A DNA stretch of 64,000 nucleotides from Acanthococcus lagerstroemiae (Eukaryota; Arthropoda; Insecta; Hemiptera; Eriococcidae). A program made the position numbers and the translations under genes. Positions 22,805-35,131 of the stretch are shown here, in pieces (within the stretch, counting starts at the first letter, position 1; each line of letters starts with the position of its first letter). Under the pieces are notes generated by a model. It saw nothing but the letters and a program-made list of their open reading frames with translations. It was not told the origin of the DNA and made no database searches. The stretch covers positions 22,687,626 to 22,751,625 of the forward strand of contig CM063110.1 in NCBI GenBank assembly GCA_031841125.1. The letters run 5' to 3'.

Positions 22805-24060
22805 AGGTGAAGATCAGTTTGAATTCAGAAAAGATACAGGAACTAGAAAAGCCATTTTATATTTCAGGTTTTTATTATAGAGGATGAAGAGAGAGGAGCG
22901 TAAATTCAAAATTGAGTGAGACAAGGTTGCAGTTCGTTACCAGTACTGTTTAACCTATTTATAGAAAAAGTACTTAATTGAAGGATGTCTGGTTGGCCGA
23001 GTGGATAGCGCGTTGGTCTTAGAATCCGGAGGTCCCGGGTTCGAGCCCACGTAGCAACTCGCCAGAATTTTCAACCTAGGCTAGTTTTTCGGCCAGAAGA
23101 GAAGAGGGCTAAGACAGCCCTAACAGCCTCCCCGACATCTCTGAAGTAATGCTCGATAGGGCGGATTCCAGGACTCGAGTGGAGAGCAAATTAGGAAAAA
23201 AGATAATTGAAGGATGGCTTGAAAATAAATCAGGTATGAAAATACAAGGGGAGGCGGGTAGAGTGGTAAGGTTTACAGATGACATTGCAACCGTGTAACG
23301 AATTAAAGAACTAAAGGAAACGTTGAAAAACTTGGATGAAAAATTGAAAATAAAATGTAAAAATGAAGATGAATAAGGATAAAAGAAAAGTGATAGTATT
23401 CAGTAGATGGGAACAAAATCCAATACATAATATGGACATGGAGGTGAAAAAATAACGGAAGTAAAAGAATTTAGACACTTAGATAGTCTGATAACGCAAG
23501 ATGGAAGAAGTAAAACAGAAATAAAGAGCAGAATAGAACAAGCTAAAAGACATATATTTTAAAAAGGAGACATATTCGGGGCAAACATAGATTAAAAATA
23601 AGACTGAGATTTCTTCAAACATATATTTGGGATAGAGCATTGTATGTATTTGAGGTCTGGATAATAGGAATACAAGAAAAAAGAAGGATGGCAGCTTTCA
23701 AAATGTGTGGTGTTATCAGAGAATGTCGAAAATGAAACGGATAGAAAATATCAAGAATGAGGACGAAGTAACGAGGAGAATAGGCAGGGAAAGAGCAATG
23801 TAAAATATAATTGTAAAGAAAAGAGTTAAAACGATAGGTCATAATATAAGACATCCAGAGATATTGTTATTACTGCTAGAGAGAATGGTTGAGGAAAGAA
23901 CTGGAAAGGAAAGCAAAGAATGAGCAACAAAAAGCAGATGGAGAATACAAAGTCCAAATCCTTCATAGAAATGAAAAGATAAGCACAAGTGAGAGAAAAG
24001 TAGAGGGACGCAAACTACTAATCGAGAAACTAAAAAATATAATATCATCATCATCATCAG
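22805..24060 (+). mobile_element. Decayed LINE with (ATC)n tail, split by a SINE
   Basis: Interrupted frames on the plus strand give EDQFEFRKDTGTRKAILYF (22807 onward), then after a deletion and the SINE, WLENKSGMKIQG and VVRFTDDIATV (the reverse-transcriptase catalytic box, FTDD for F/YADD), then TEVKEFRHLDSLITQDGRSK and TEIKSRIEQAKRHIF. Many stops follow. The 3' end runs into atcatcatcatcatc at about 24042-24058, a normal kind of LINE tail. The copy at 51575-52685 appears to be the same family. The clade is not determined. It cannot make protein. Confidence 0.75.
22975..23216 (+). mobile_element. tRNA-derived SINE (family A) with perfect 13-bp TSD
   Basis: The SINE body is 22988-23203 (216 bp), starting tctggttggccgagtgg. 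TGGCCGAGTGG fits the polymerase III A box exactly, and GGTTCGAGCCC (about 23039) fits the B box exactly. The tRNA-like head is followed by a roughly 130-bp body and a short A-rich tail. TAATTGAAGGATG occurs directly on both sides (22975-22987 and 23204-23216), a perfect target-site duplication. It interrupts the LINE reading frame between KYLIEG and GWLENK, so it is younger than that LINE copy. Confidence 0.92.
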
Positions 24061-24207
24061 TATCTAGCATGTGGTTTGTATTTTTACAGCCTTTAAAGCC
24101 AAGTTTCAGTAAATACGTACTACATTAATATTTAAAAAATTCGCGCACGATGTGGCTTACTATACGATTGAAATTCGTTGATGTAAAGCACTGTTTTCTC
24201 TGACAAG

Positions 24208-24312
24208 GAGGAGAGGGTTAGTCCTGTGGCACCCAGACCACCATCACCAAGGGATGGCCCGCAGGAATACCTCAGGGCCAAGCAACGGACTTCTTACAGC
24301 ACAACCACGAAG
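24208..24312 (+). CDS. Candidate internal exon, unknown product
   Basis: A G+C-rich island stands out from the AT-rich surroundings. After a good acceptor (ctgttttctctgacaag) at 24207, a frame of exactly 35 codons reads EERVSPVAPRPPSPRDGPQE, then YLRAKQRTSYSTTTK, and reaches AAG|GTGTTT, a usable but non-ideal donor. The frame stays open on both sides of these sites for a short way (stop at about 24327). The peptide is Pro/Ser/Arg-rich and I do not recognise it. No partner exons were found. It might also be an uncharacterised transposon fragment. Confidence 0.22.
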
Positions 24313-24327
24313 GTGTTTAAAACATGT

Positions 24328-26982
24328 TGATAAATTTTTGGAGGTGACGATCATTTTCATTTAAATGAATTGGTAACCCTGGGGGAAGGCGATATTATTA
24401 TTCGTAATACTGACACGGTATAGGAACTGCCCTTATTCAAAAGCTTGAAAAAGCGATGCTATAATCGTATCGGTGATTCTGACCATGAAAAATTCAGTAC
24501 CGTAATTTCATTTGGGAACTAATTTTCCTGACGAAAAATGATTAATTAACGCGGTGTGTAGTTGATCGAAAAAGTGGATATGGAACCCAAAACCGCGTAT
24601 GGTGCGGGGGCTCTTATTAATTTTGTTTTTTTGTTACGGCAAAGTTTTCGAAGCTGGCGGATACAATTATTAGGTTGATGGTTCCGACCCTTTAATTCGA
24701 TATACGTATCGTACGAAACTTGAGAAAATTTTCAGACGTCAAATACGAACTCGATTTTCAGTTAGAGAACAAAATTAGTCGAAAATGCGGGATGTAGGTA
24801 CTTAACATCATCTGGGTTTGTACGTTCGTCTCTTCAACACTGAAGGGCACTGCTGAAAATTTCACCAGGATTCCTAATCTCGGCAAATAAGGAAATTCAA
24901 AGGGAAAATTGGTTGAAAAACGGAAGTTTGGTGAAAATTGTTCATGAAGGTGGTGTCCTAAATACATACGTAACATACTGAAGGTCTTCAAACCTGTACC
25001 TTTGGCTATTTTTATTTTTATTTTTTTTATTTTGGAATGTTCGAACATGAAAATCGTTCTTTAGGCAAACTGAAGTGTAATCTTGTACGCAATGATCGTC
25101 TTATTCCTTTTTATTATTATTTCTTGTTTTTATTGGATCCACCAAGTTATGTTCAACGATGGCGAGAGTTGTAACAGAGTTGGGAAGCTGAAATGTCGAT
25201 ATGTTACCCACAAAATAAAATTAAGGCTGAGCCCGTAAACGGGTTTAATAGGCCATTTCTGGAGGGGAGAGGGGGACCAAAATGTGTATGTTTCAGAAAG
25301 TGTGTAAAGACGATTTTCCACGGAAAATTTTATTTCTGAACCGTAAGCCTTATCAACCTTTTGAAGAGTAATAATATTTTTTGGAGATCTATAAATTTGG
25401 TCATAATTATTTTTTTCATAGAATCAACGGTCCATGAAATTTTTGACGCTTATGGGCCCATAAGGCTCACTCAATATTTTTGTTCAGTGAAAGTACATCA
25501 GTATGGATAGCAATATGCTACAAAAATAACTTCCGTTCCAATATTTAGGTCATACAATAATATGTCCATTCTTCATCAGTTTGGTTCACACTGGAGGAGG
25601 GGGCACAATAGTTATACAAACTAAATTTATTTCCAGTTAATCAAATGTAATGGTGTATGTATAGCAAATACAAGAGGGGTTCAGCTTGGTATGCCAAACC
25701 GGTGAGAGGTGGTAATATTCGGCGTGAGCAATAAACAATGGTATATACTAGTATGGCCTGGACCCAAAACTGAAGGAGTTACAAGTCTTAAGAGTTTGAA
25801 AATAGCGAACTATTAATAATTTTGATTCAGATGTTAAAGGGACTCTGAAAGTTTCAAAATTGTAATCATAATATCTGAATGAAATCGTAGAGGTGCACAA
25901 CTTTTAATTTTTGAAGCGCACCTTCAATTTTCGAGATAGAGGCAATAATCAATGATAGTAATTTGTGTTTCTCTTTCAAAGTAGCTGCGAATGTTGAAGA
26001 AGAATATTTAGACTACCGGAGGACTCCCATTCAAAAAATTTTTAATTTCCTATAATTTTATGGAATTTTCAAAATCTTGGAATTGATGCGAATTTCACCC
26101 GTGAGCACTTCTTTGCGACCTGTTTTAAATGATGGCAGAGTAGGGTGCTGATAATCAACTGAAAATTATGATCACTATGTATTGTCTATCTTGCAAATTA
26201 AGAGGCCGACAAAACTTGAAATTCGTGCACTGCAAAAATTACACTCAAATTTTATTACTAGAATTCTAAAACTAGTTTAGCCCTTTCAGGATTAAAGGCA
26301 GGCAGTTCAGCAATGTTTTACCCACTGATTATTTCAGCAATAAAATTCTTAACAGAAATTAGTAATCAGACTGAAAATGAAAGCTTACTATTTTTCAAAC
26401 TTTGAAGACTTGTAGCCCCTTCTATCTTGTGTATATGCTATTCTAGTGCACTGCGATTCTTAGTGCTGTTTCAGAAATTTTTGGTACCTATTAATTATTT
26501 ACTCGATATTATTAAATTCAGATAGAGTAAAATGCGCCATACGAGTGACCCTCGTTATTCAATTTGTATGCCACTTAGACGCTTGCCTTTCTTTTTTTTT
26601 CTTTTGTTTTTTAATAAGATGTAGCGTCCAACTCAAATTTTTTGCGAGCGAATTCCACTTTTTAAGTGACTTTAACACGCAAATTTTCTATTTTTTATTT
26701 ATTTATTTTTTTTTTAATATCAATCTCAAACATTACGAATCATAAAAGATTCTCAACCAAAGTTGTGCTGTTCTACACCGAATCATTTATAAAATGGCCT
26801 GTCATACTTTTTTTGTATCTACCACAAAAATTTTGCACACCGCAGTTTAACGCATGGGTAGAAAAGCAGTTTTTTGTTTTTTGAGCTTTTTGCTCATTTC
26901 ATGGAATTTTGAAGGTAGAATGAGTTCAAATTTTTCTATACTCGATTTTATACTTACGTAAATTTTTGTCCCTCCTCATCCT
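24328..26982. other. No gene recognised
   Basis: A long AT-rich stretch with no exon, RNA gene or clear transposon terminus. The minus-strand frame at 24758-25048 and the plus-strand frames near 26545-26884 are dominated by low-complexity T or A tracts. Confidence 0.45.
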
Positions 26983-27208
26983 CAGGGAGACGTGGGGCTT
27001 CACCCCCTGCAGGAATTCTTTACTCAACAGTTGGGAAAATTTACCATTTCAGTCAGCTGGAGTTGGAAAATTTCGGTATAGAGTTGGGAAAATCTAACAG
27101 GTCAAATGTTTTTCTTTTTTTACTTTGATACTTGGGAATTTTGAGTTGAATCAGTTGGGACTTTCACCCCCCCCCCTCATCCAATAAAAACTCTTCGGTA
27201 CGTTTCTG
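26983..27208. mobile_element. CAGGGACGT-family hAT-like MITE, diverged copy
   Basis: Starts cagggagacgtgggg and ends cggtacgtttctg. The interior (caacagttgggaaaatttacc, atttcagtcagctggagttgg, poly-C run) matches the MITE at 57690-58066. Flanking ctcatcct and cttgtcct agree at six of eight positions, a plausible aged 8-bp TSD. Confidence 0.6.
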
Positions 27209-27749
27209 CTTGTCCTTACCCTTCAAATATCACACATGTGAGTCCTGGTGTTTTCATGTTTCAATGGTTCGAACAGGCAGTATATTGCGGAATTTGAGGT
27301 GATGAAAGGCACAGGAATTCCATCGGGAATAAAATACAATACACAAGGTGTCAAATATACAGTTTCTAAGGTGGCTGAATCCATTGTTTACACTATTTTG
27401 ACTCTATTTTCAAATAACTGAGGTATCCGAGGAGAGGGGAGCAGGAATATACATCGAGAATAATTCCGTGGAAAGGAAACAACTTTATCAGGAGTTCGAG
27501 AATTTATTGTCAATTGAAATTGGAAAAAAGTTTGAAAAGTTCTTGTCATTTTTATTCTGTAAATCAGAAAGAATGGCTTGGACAACTGATACAAAATGTA
27601 ACTAAAGAATTCAGACTTTACCACTATGAAGAACATTATGATACTTCGTTTAAAAACTGGCCTCTTTCCTACTCAAGATGAAATTTTGCGACGTTCAATT
27701 TTTCAGTACAAGTCAATGTTACTCATATTATAAATAAAATGTTCAGTTC
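27209..27749. other. Spacer, nothing firm
   Basis: Contains one possible monomer of the 11/13-kb tandem unit (around 27370-27480: gtggctgaatcc and aatacatcgagaataattcc-like). No other feature was recognised. Confidence 0.35.
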
Positions 27750-28190
27750 GTGGTCCAAGTCGGAGCCAGATCAAAAATCGGACGCGATATTTGAAATCAG
27801 TCACCCACAGAAAATCCAATATCCATAATTTATTCGATTTTTCAAGCAGAATTTACATTTTATTCGGAAATTTGAATGTTTAGGCTCAACTCGAAACCGG
27901 ATTAGAAATCTGAATCAGCGATAGAAAATACTTTTCTTCGATTACGGTTCAATTTCTCAAGCCAATTCAATTTTGACTTTTTTTCGGACCCGAAATTTTC
28001 ATTTTTGAGTCTAAATAGAGGCCGCGGCCAAAATCTGATGCGACATTCGAAATAAGCAACCCCAACAAACAATACATCTGAACTCTGCTAAATTCCTCAA
28101 ACCAATTTTTTGGATCCAAAATCTATAGATTTTTGAGCTTAAGTCGGTAGGATCAAAATTCTGACGCGGTATTCGAAATCAATGACTTGA
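27750..28190 (+). repeat. Degenerate tandem array, about 125-135 bp units
   Basis: Four units share the motif caaaatc.gacgcgatattcgaaat, at about 27769, 27898 (most diverged), 28028 and 28154. Between them recur attttttcaag/cctcaaacc-like and tttttggatcc-like segments. Divergence is high and no frame crosses the units. Confidence 0.55.
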
Positions 28191-29579
28191 AGCAAACCCT
28201 AGGCTATTTGGATATTTAATTCGATACCTTTTCATTGAAGAGACCAAAATTGGTAGTATGTTCGAACCATTAGATCTTGTCACTTGTGAATCCATTTCTA
28301 CATCGTGAAAATTCGGTTTAGACGTGAAAGAAAAAGGGGGCCAATTCGTTAAATACCCGGAATAAAATAGTTTGGATCCGCAACAAAGGTCGATGACTTG
28401 GATGGGCTCAAAAAGGGAGACCGAGGTAATTGGAAATAATAAAATTTGTGCTGTTAGTCTGTAGGTTTTCGAGGTCATTGAATCTGAATTTAAAGGCATT
28501 TCTTGCATCTGACCACTTGAGAGTGACCAACAGGGGTTGAGACTAATCATTTTCATTATTTCGAGATGGTATTCGAGTTATAGCCGCTCATCAGGTGGTG
28601 GCTTCTATTTTCCGGAACTGACTTGTAAGGGTGCTACTAAGGAATCTTAAAAGTGTCTTCTAAAAAATTAAAATCAAATACGGGGAGCACGACATAATAT
28701 ATTGTGGTTACTTTGAAAACAGACGTATATGATAACCGAAAATCGATAAGAATTTGGTTAATTGCTTTTTAGCTTAATACTTCTGATTTATTGGACATTT
28801 CAAGGGCAAGGATATATTAAATTTAATGCCAGGAAGAAAACAAATATAGAAAGTTTAAAAATTACAACATTGTTAAAAGTGAGAAAATTACGATTTTCAG
28901 AAAAATCATAAAATATTGGGCATATACAAAACATCTCTGGGTAATATTCGTTTCAAAAAAAGAAAGTAAATGGATTTTTTGTGGGAAAATTAATGAATAG
29001 TAAACGTCTTGTAGTTACAGTACCCATAAATGTATTACGATACATGTGAATCGATGTCTTTTTGTTTTAAATTCGCTAAGCATTTGTTAATACCAAGTCA
29101 GGCTAAATTGACTGTTATTTGGCTATAGTCCCACTTTATGGCATGTTGAGGAGATGGATGCAAAAAATACCCCCAAATTCGGATTCAACAAATTCGAAAA
29201 TCAATAAATTGAATCTCATTAGGATTATAAACTAAATGTTACACAATAGGAAAAAATCTCATTTACTGTCTTTAGCTAAAACGTTAGTCATCAACAATAC
29301 TGACTTTGAATATTCATCGATACCATTTCTACATTCGCAACTAGGATTAGCAACGTTTTTTTCAAAGGATGGAGCCGAGAGAGTAGATATGAAAAATGCC
29401 AATTAAATTAAAGAAAATTTCAGCTGAAACTCCCGAAAAATGTCTTTAGTTTTTTAATTTTGCTGCCTAGCTACTGAAATTTGCGAATGCGTTGACTCTT
29501 CAAACACCATTGGAGGAAGGGTGAAAAAGCCTCCCCATCGCTACCGCCCGGTCTATATTACGAGGCACTTTCCTTTGTA
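28191..29579. other. No gene; one repeat monomer
   Basis: A monomer of the ggttttcgaggtc dispersed repeat lies at about 28455-28560. The 125-codon minus-strand frame at 28179-28556 overlaps it and shows no domain, so I treat it as chance. Otherwise nothing was recognised. Confidence 0.45.
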
Positions 29580-31413
29580 TGTATAATAATAATAATAAAC
29601 AGCTTTTATTTCTTGAGTGTAACACATTACTATGAATTAATAATTTAAATATTATAATTGGCCCACCTTAGGGCATAAGCCCTTCCTATCCGCTCCCAAC
29701 GGATTCTGTCTTTCGCATCTCTTTGCCACGCACTTCCCGCATACTTTTTTATTTCGTCTTCCCATCTTAATCTTGGTCTTCCCTCCTTTCTCGTGCGGTC
29801 GTATGGGGTCCAGTCCAGAAGTATTTTTTCCCATCTATTATTTGTCTTTCTGCTTACATGGCCTGCGTATTTAAATTTCAACTTTTTTACTTAGTATCTT
29901 ATATATATTACCCCTGTTTTCTTTCTTATGTTTACGTTTCTAATTCTATCTCTCCTTTTTACTCCTGGTATACTGCGCTCCATTGCGAGTTGCGTTTTTC
30001 TTAGCTTGTCGAGCTGTGCGCTAGTAAGCGACCAGGTCTGAGAGCCGTAGGTTATTGACGGTAATGTACAACTTTCTAATATTTTAATCTTTGACTTTGT
30101 CGACATTCTGCTTTTGTAGATGTATTATAGCGCCCAAAAATTTTTCCACCCTTGTGACGTTCTTCTTGCGATTTCTTTGTTCAGACGATTCTCCATAGAC
30201 ACTGTTTGCCCCAGATATATGGTCTCTTCGATGGTTTTCACCTCTTTTCCTCCTATATAAATTTTTCCTTGGCTTTTCGTGTTCGATAGTAACGTCGTTT
30301 TTTCAGCATTTATTTTTAGCCCCGCCTTCTGACTTTCTTTTCTGAATTCATCTATCATTGTTTGTAGTTCTTCCTTGGTTTCCGAAATTATCGCTGTGTC
30401 GTCGGCGAACCTTATATTATTTAGCCACTCCCCGTTTATTTTTATTCTTTTGTCTTCCCAGCCCATTTCCCAGAAGATCTCCTCTAAAACACAATTGAAT
30501 AGATTTGGAGCCAAGGGATCTCCTTGTTTGACTCCCTTTTCCAGATTAAATTCGGGTCCTTTCTTGTCTAGCTTTATATAGCCTCTTGCGCCTGTATACA
30601 TTTCGCGAATTATCCTTGCCATTTTTGCATAATTATTCCTTGTCTACTTAGCGCTTTCCATAAGTACTGTAGGTCGACCGAGTCGAACGCTTTGTAAAAA
30701 TCAACAAAAAGGATGTTTATTTCTATATTATACTCGTATTCGTTAGCCTTTTCAATCAACTGATTAAGTATGAATATTTGATCGATTGTCGAATATCCCC
30801 TTCTAAATCCCGCCTGCTCTCTTCCCTGGTATGAGTCTAATTGTTGGTAGCACCTGTCTTTTATTATTTTTGAGAACATCTTGTATTTACTTGAGTTCAA
30901 ACTTATTGGTCTATAGTTACCTATGTTTGATCTATCGCCTTTTTTTGGTATTAAGATTATTTCCGCGATTTTCCATTGTTCGGGGACCTGCTCTTTTTCT
31001 ATTATTAGATTGTAGAGATCTGTAATAACTGGTGTTAGTTCCTCCGCGAATATTTTTATTATTTCGTTGCTTATCTTATCCGGCCCTGGTGCTCTTTCCC
31101 TTTTTAGTTTTTTCATTATCGCTTCAATTTCCTGTTTAATTATGGGGGGAATCTCGTCTTCTTCCGTCTTCAAGCCTTCCACCCCTCTTGCGTGGCTTGG
31201 TGGAAGTATTTGATTCCGGGCAGATAATTGGTTTGTTTGGTTTGTTTGGTTTGTTTCTTTTGAATACAAATCTGCGTAAAATTCTGTTGCTGCTTGTACT
31301 ATCTCCTTCCTATCTTTCACTATCTTTCCAGTCCTGTCCTTCACATTATACATTAAAGTTTGGCTCGGGTACATAATTTTTCTCGTTTTTTTAATGGACC
31401 AAGAGTCCTCCAA
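29580..31413 (-). mobile_element. 5'-truncated RTE-type LINE
   Basis: A 1.83-kb insertion read on the minus strand. It begins abruptly inside the reverse-transcriptase region (about 31413) and ends in a (TTA)n microsatellite (reverse complement of 29581-29597), as RTE-clade LINEs typically do. The endonuclease domain is absent, as expected from 5' truncation. It is the best preserved LINE in the window; related fragments lie at 12171, 46018, 50153, 53035 and 55790. Possible remnants of a TSD (cctttgtatgt near 29571 and cgttgtacgt near 31434) are too diverged to rely on. Confidence 0.85.
29645..31413 (-). pseudogene. Non-LTR reverse transcriptase, frameshifted
   Basis: Four pieces in consecutive frames. 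Piece 1 (31413-30610) holds KLKRERAPGPDKISNEIIK, LIPKKGDRSNIGNYRPISL, AGFRRGYSTIDQIF and FVDFYKAFDSV, the finger and palm blocks with the first catalytic Asp. Piece 2 (30622-30125) holds GVKQGDPLAP (residues 30-39) and the catalytic box RFADD (71-75), then INAEKTTLLS and IYLGQTV. Piece 3 (30106-29891) holds SKIKILESCTLPSITYGSQT. Piece 4 (29881-29645) is the C-terminal block YAGHVSRKTNNRWEK with GRPRLRWEDEIKK. Both catalytic Asp motifs survive, but three frame breaks and the missing endonuclease make it inactive. The block order and the GHV/GRP..RW tail point to the RTE clade. Confidence 0.85.
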
Positions 31414-33834
31414 AATTTCTTACACTGCATTTTCGTTGTACGTGAAAAGACAAACCACAGGGAAAAGGGAAAATTACTGTCTTCGTGTCTTCGCACAGAA
31501 CTGTGTCGTTTCTTATTTGGTCGATATTCATTCTCCTCATTACGAACACCGAGTCATGTTTCCTGGATAAAAAAGATGTCATCTAATTTTACGGACAGAA
31601 AATTTTTCGTACGTTAACGGTAGCTATATCTATAAAAATGTAAGTTGACTATATGGGCTAGCGTCCCTTGTGCCCATAATTAGAGGCACACCTATAAATT
31701 TCTGCGAGCTCTATAAGTGCCTTGAATTATTCTAATTTCAAGGTACACCGTACAAAAGGGTAAATACGGCAAAATGTCCAAAAAATTTTAGTGCACGAGG
31801 GAATACAGTACAAAAGTGTGCGTTGGAAATAATGATATTCGTTAAGGTAAGCCGGACTAAAAATAAAAAAATAAAAAAACGGAGACAAATAATGCATGTT
31901 CACATTTACATTTTCAAAAAAGGATCGTTTCGGACGGTGTGATAATTCCACTTCGAGCCATTCCAGCACTTTAGAAAAGGTTTTACTAGCTGGCTATTGC
32001 CGGCGACATTTTGAAATTTGATTTTTTCTTTCCCTTGTTATCTGTGTTGGATAAAGGATAACCCACATTGTCGATCGTATTATTTCCCATTCGGACGAGT
32101 GCGGTTGCTTATAGTCGCCCTTCAAAATTTGGATTTCAAATGCCTTGACAATAGAACTCGCCTAGCTTTGAAAAGCTCGAATAATACTTTCGTGGTCGTA
32201 AGTTTCTTTGTATCGGTCTTTCAGCGGTGATTAATACTCGAAGAGTTGCGAAGTCGTAACGATGTGGTTATTCGTACTCATCAAAAATGTTATAATAAGT
32301 ACTGAATAAGCTGGTGCCTCCAATCGAATTCCAACTAATGGCAGACGATGAACCACATAAATAACATGTTTTTTCACAAATCAGCAAACTCGAGTTTCAA
32401 GTCGTAAACCTCACTAGACGCCTGTCAATTCGATTTCGCTCGAGGTAGACAAGGGAAGCGAAATAAACTCTAATGAGGTAGGAGCGGTGTTTCATCAAGG
32501 TGAGGAGGTTGTTCCCCTGTTCATTTGCATTAAAAAATATATTTATAGAGAACGAAAAGAAGCCTCAGAAATGACAGACTACGGCTTATATGTCAGGTAT
32601 TTCCCGATTGAAGAACAATATGTTAATTACATAATATGTACCAAGGTAGGTATCATACAACCTGCGGTCCAAAGACCCTGCGGCGATTCTCCCCTAGCTA
32701 ATGTATATTTTTGTATAAATATTGTTAAATCGTCCTCCTGATCACTTCCTGTGTTGCTTGATGCAAACGCTTTTGCTTCTGCATTTCTATACCTTCAGCG
32801 GGTGCGTGACCTTTTCAATACCACATTCTCCTTCTTACCCGTTGTACTTCCTTTCGTTGTCCTCCTTTTCTTCCTTCCTTCGATGGTCAGGCTGGACTCA
32901 AGATTCTTGTACATAAAACGAGGTTAGCTCATTTAGCAAGGCGCAAAGACGTCAGTGACGTCACTGAGGTGCCAATCACACAGGACGCTTACGAGAATAC
33001 AGCTTTTTTTATCTTCTCTTTAATTGATGCCTGCAACGGGCCACTTCGGCATGCACGTATCGCCATACGTCCCAACACACCATTACCGCATACAAAATTC
33101 ATGGCTACAGTTTAAGAAAAAAAAGGAAGAGAAAGCCCTCTACGGCAAAAGTTTAGTTTTCCCATTACTTTCTTATGGAGTGAATTTCGGCGTGGATAAG
33201 ACGGGAAGACTGTTGCGGGTTACCTACCAGAATGAGCTAACCCTCTCAAATTATAAGAACCTAGGGCAGGACCATTACTTTTTAGTAATATGCAGTTCGA
33301 TTTCGGCCCTGTCGCAGTTTCATACGTTTCAGTTCTCGCATAAAATTCTGCTTTTTTTACACGCTCTCGTCTCTTTTTTTATTTCGTATGCCTTTACTGC
33401 GGCCCCCCGAAATAGCCTCAACCCTAATAATGCAACAATTTATAAAAGAAAAGACTAACGCCTTCAGTTCAGTATTGGTCATCTTTGTGAGGTATGGGTG
33501 CATCCTCAAGTGAAAAATTCTTTCTTTGGTTATTAAAACCAGATGCTACTAGTGTTCATAAATCTGCAGACAATATTGTTTTCAGTATGGTCTGATAAAC
33601 TTCATGCTAAACAATTCTGAATTTACAAAAAATACGTCAGGGACAAATCACTGCGAGAAACAGTTCCTCCCTTCCTTCCTGAAAACAGCTGTCTCACTTC
33701 GTTTTTCTTCATGTCTAATGCTTTTCACCTCGTCCTTGTTTAATGCATCTTTTTTGACAAAGAAAATATTTTCGCTCTTCCCTAAGACTATTTTCTATCA
33801 ACCTTTCAAGGAATATTTTTTTCTTATTCCTTTA
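31414..33834. other. No gene recognised
   Basis: No transposon ends or exons were recognised. A 14-bp palindrome cagtgacgtcactg containing a CRE-type TGACGTCA core lies at about 32952-32965. The 144-codon plus-strand frame at 33024-33458 is the longest here but has no domain, low-complexity Lys/Glu and Phe/Ser stretches and no flanking support. Confidence 0.45.
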
Positions 33835-34849
33835 CAGGATGTCTACTAGAATTGATTAGAAAAAAAAAAAAAACTTTAAATGATCTTTGTCCGATTTATC
33901 AGTAGCCTTAAAATTTTTTTTGCTCAATCCCATTGCTTTCTTATTGCTTTTCTCATAAATTTAAGCTGTATTTAAAATATCAATTATATTTTATCTTTCT
34001 ATTTCATTCTTAGGTATTTTAAAGCTACATTGCAATTGTTACCTGGAATCATGAAATGTGCTTCTCATGCGGAAACAGTTTTTCGAGATAAACGAGTGTA
34101 AAGATGGGATGGTGGTAGTGGTGCGCACAGATGTACACAGCGTGTGCATCTGTGGTGGTGCCTTTACGCGTTGCTATGACAACCGCTTTTCGAATTCTTG
34201 TTCACTGTCATTCCTATAGGCTCGTTTCACACAATGCCATGTAAATGGGTGTTTTTAAACTTCTGACGTAATTTTTAAATGCAATTTGTGGAAAAAATAA
34301 TGACAATAAGAAGCCACGATTTCTTGTATTCAAAAGAGCGTGATTTTTTTGATAAGAATTGTCAAGAAAATGAAAAATGATTTTTTGACACCAGAGGCAC
34401 ATTTTATGATTCCAGGTCACATATATTAAAACTGACGTCTGCAGTCACGTCAAGCGCAACTAGTGTATACATTACAGTGAAAATCGATAATTAGGTATTA
34501 TTGATAATCACTAGTCATTATCGATGATACCTACAAGAGGTTGTTTAAGTTGATAATTTAAATATTTTTATGAACATTGACTAGGTATTGTGTACATTAA
34601 CTAGTAATTATCGAAAATCGCTAGCAGCTTGTAGTGGAAGTTGATAATGAATGTACTCGAAAATTTATTGCTTTTATTACCACGACTATCAGATAATATC
34701 AGATACACGAGTTGAATGAGTATCACTGAAATGTCTAAATTAGTTTTTGTTTTTGCAATTTAGGACCCCTAAGATGAGTATTGCGAGCCCGTGAAAAAAG
34801 TTATGGGAAGGTCATGAATTTCACAAATTTGTATTTGGTAGACACCCTG
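33835..34849. mobile_element. Possible hAT-like element, CAGGRTGTCTAC ends
   Basis: CAGGATGTCTACTAG at 33835 resembles the reverse complement of the right end (CAGGGTGTCTACCAAATAC, ending 34849), and both resemble the 8798-9173 MITE ends. No 8-bp TSD is visible, so the two ends may come from different insertions. Inside, 34480-34640 has two diverged copies of an aactagtRattatcga-type segment about 110 bp apart. Confidence 0.4.
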
Positions 34850-35131
34850 TATTGTATTTTCGTTAAATGAATTCCTGCTCCACTTAGAATTTTGTGACTT
34901 GAAGTCCTTAACTTGATTGTTCTATAAAAAGAGAAATTTGAGCTCTAAAAAGGGATGAGTAGGAAAAATATGGAACATCGCAGAATTTCACTCAAATTCA
35001 CCTGAACAATTGTCTAGGGAAGGTTTATCCATCTCCTCCTCTCTCAGCGCTATCCCTTGCAAATGCAGTAACGATTAGGCATGTGATGCATTTATTTTAT
35101 TCATCAAGTAGTGTTTTATCAGACGAAATGA

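Noticed and set aside
22988..23060. Genuine tRNA gene
   Set aside because: A and B boxes are perfect, but the sequence is the head of a 216-bp SINE with TSD and A-rich tail, shared by other copies.
28179..28556. 125-codon minus-strand frame
   Set aside because: Overlaps a tandem array end and a dispersed repeat monomer, with no recognisable protein feature.
29571..31444. TSD for the RTE LINE (cctttgtatgt and cgttgtacgt)
   Set aside because: The two stretches are similar but mismatch at several positions and the 5' boundary is uncertain, so it is not claimed.
32952..32965. CRE-type palindrome cagtgacgtcactg
   Set aside because: Perfect site but isolated, with no gene start nearby; the same TGACGTCA-like core also occurs in transposon ends near 4410.
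33024..33458. 144-codon open frame on the plus strand
   Set aside because: No domain, low-complexity Lys/Glu and Phe/Ser stretches, no splice sites or promoter context, and length compatible with chance in 64 kb.
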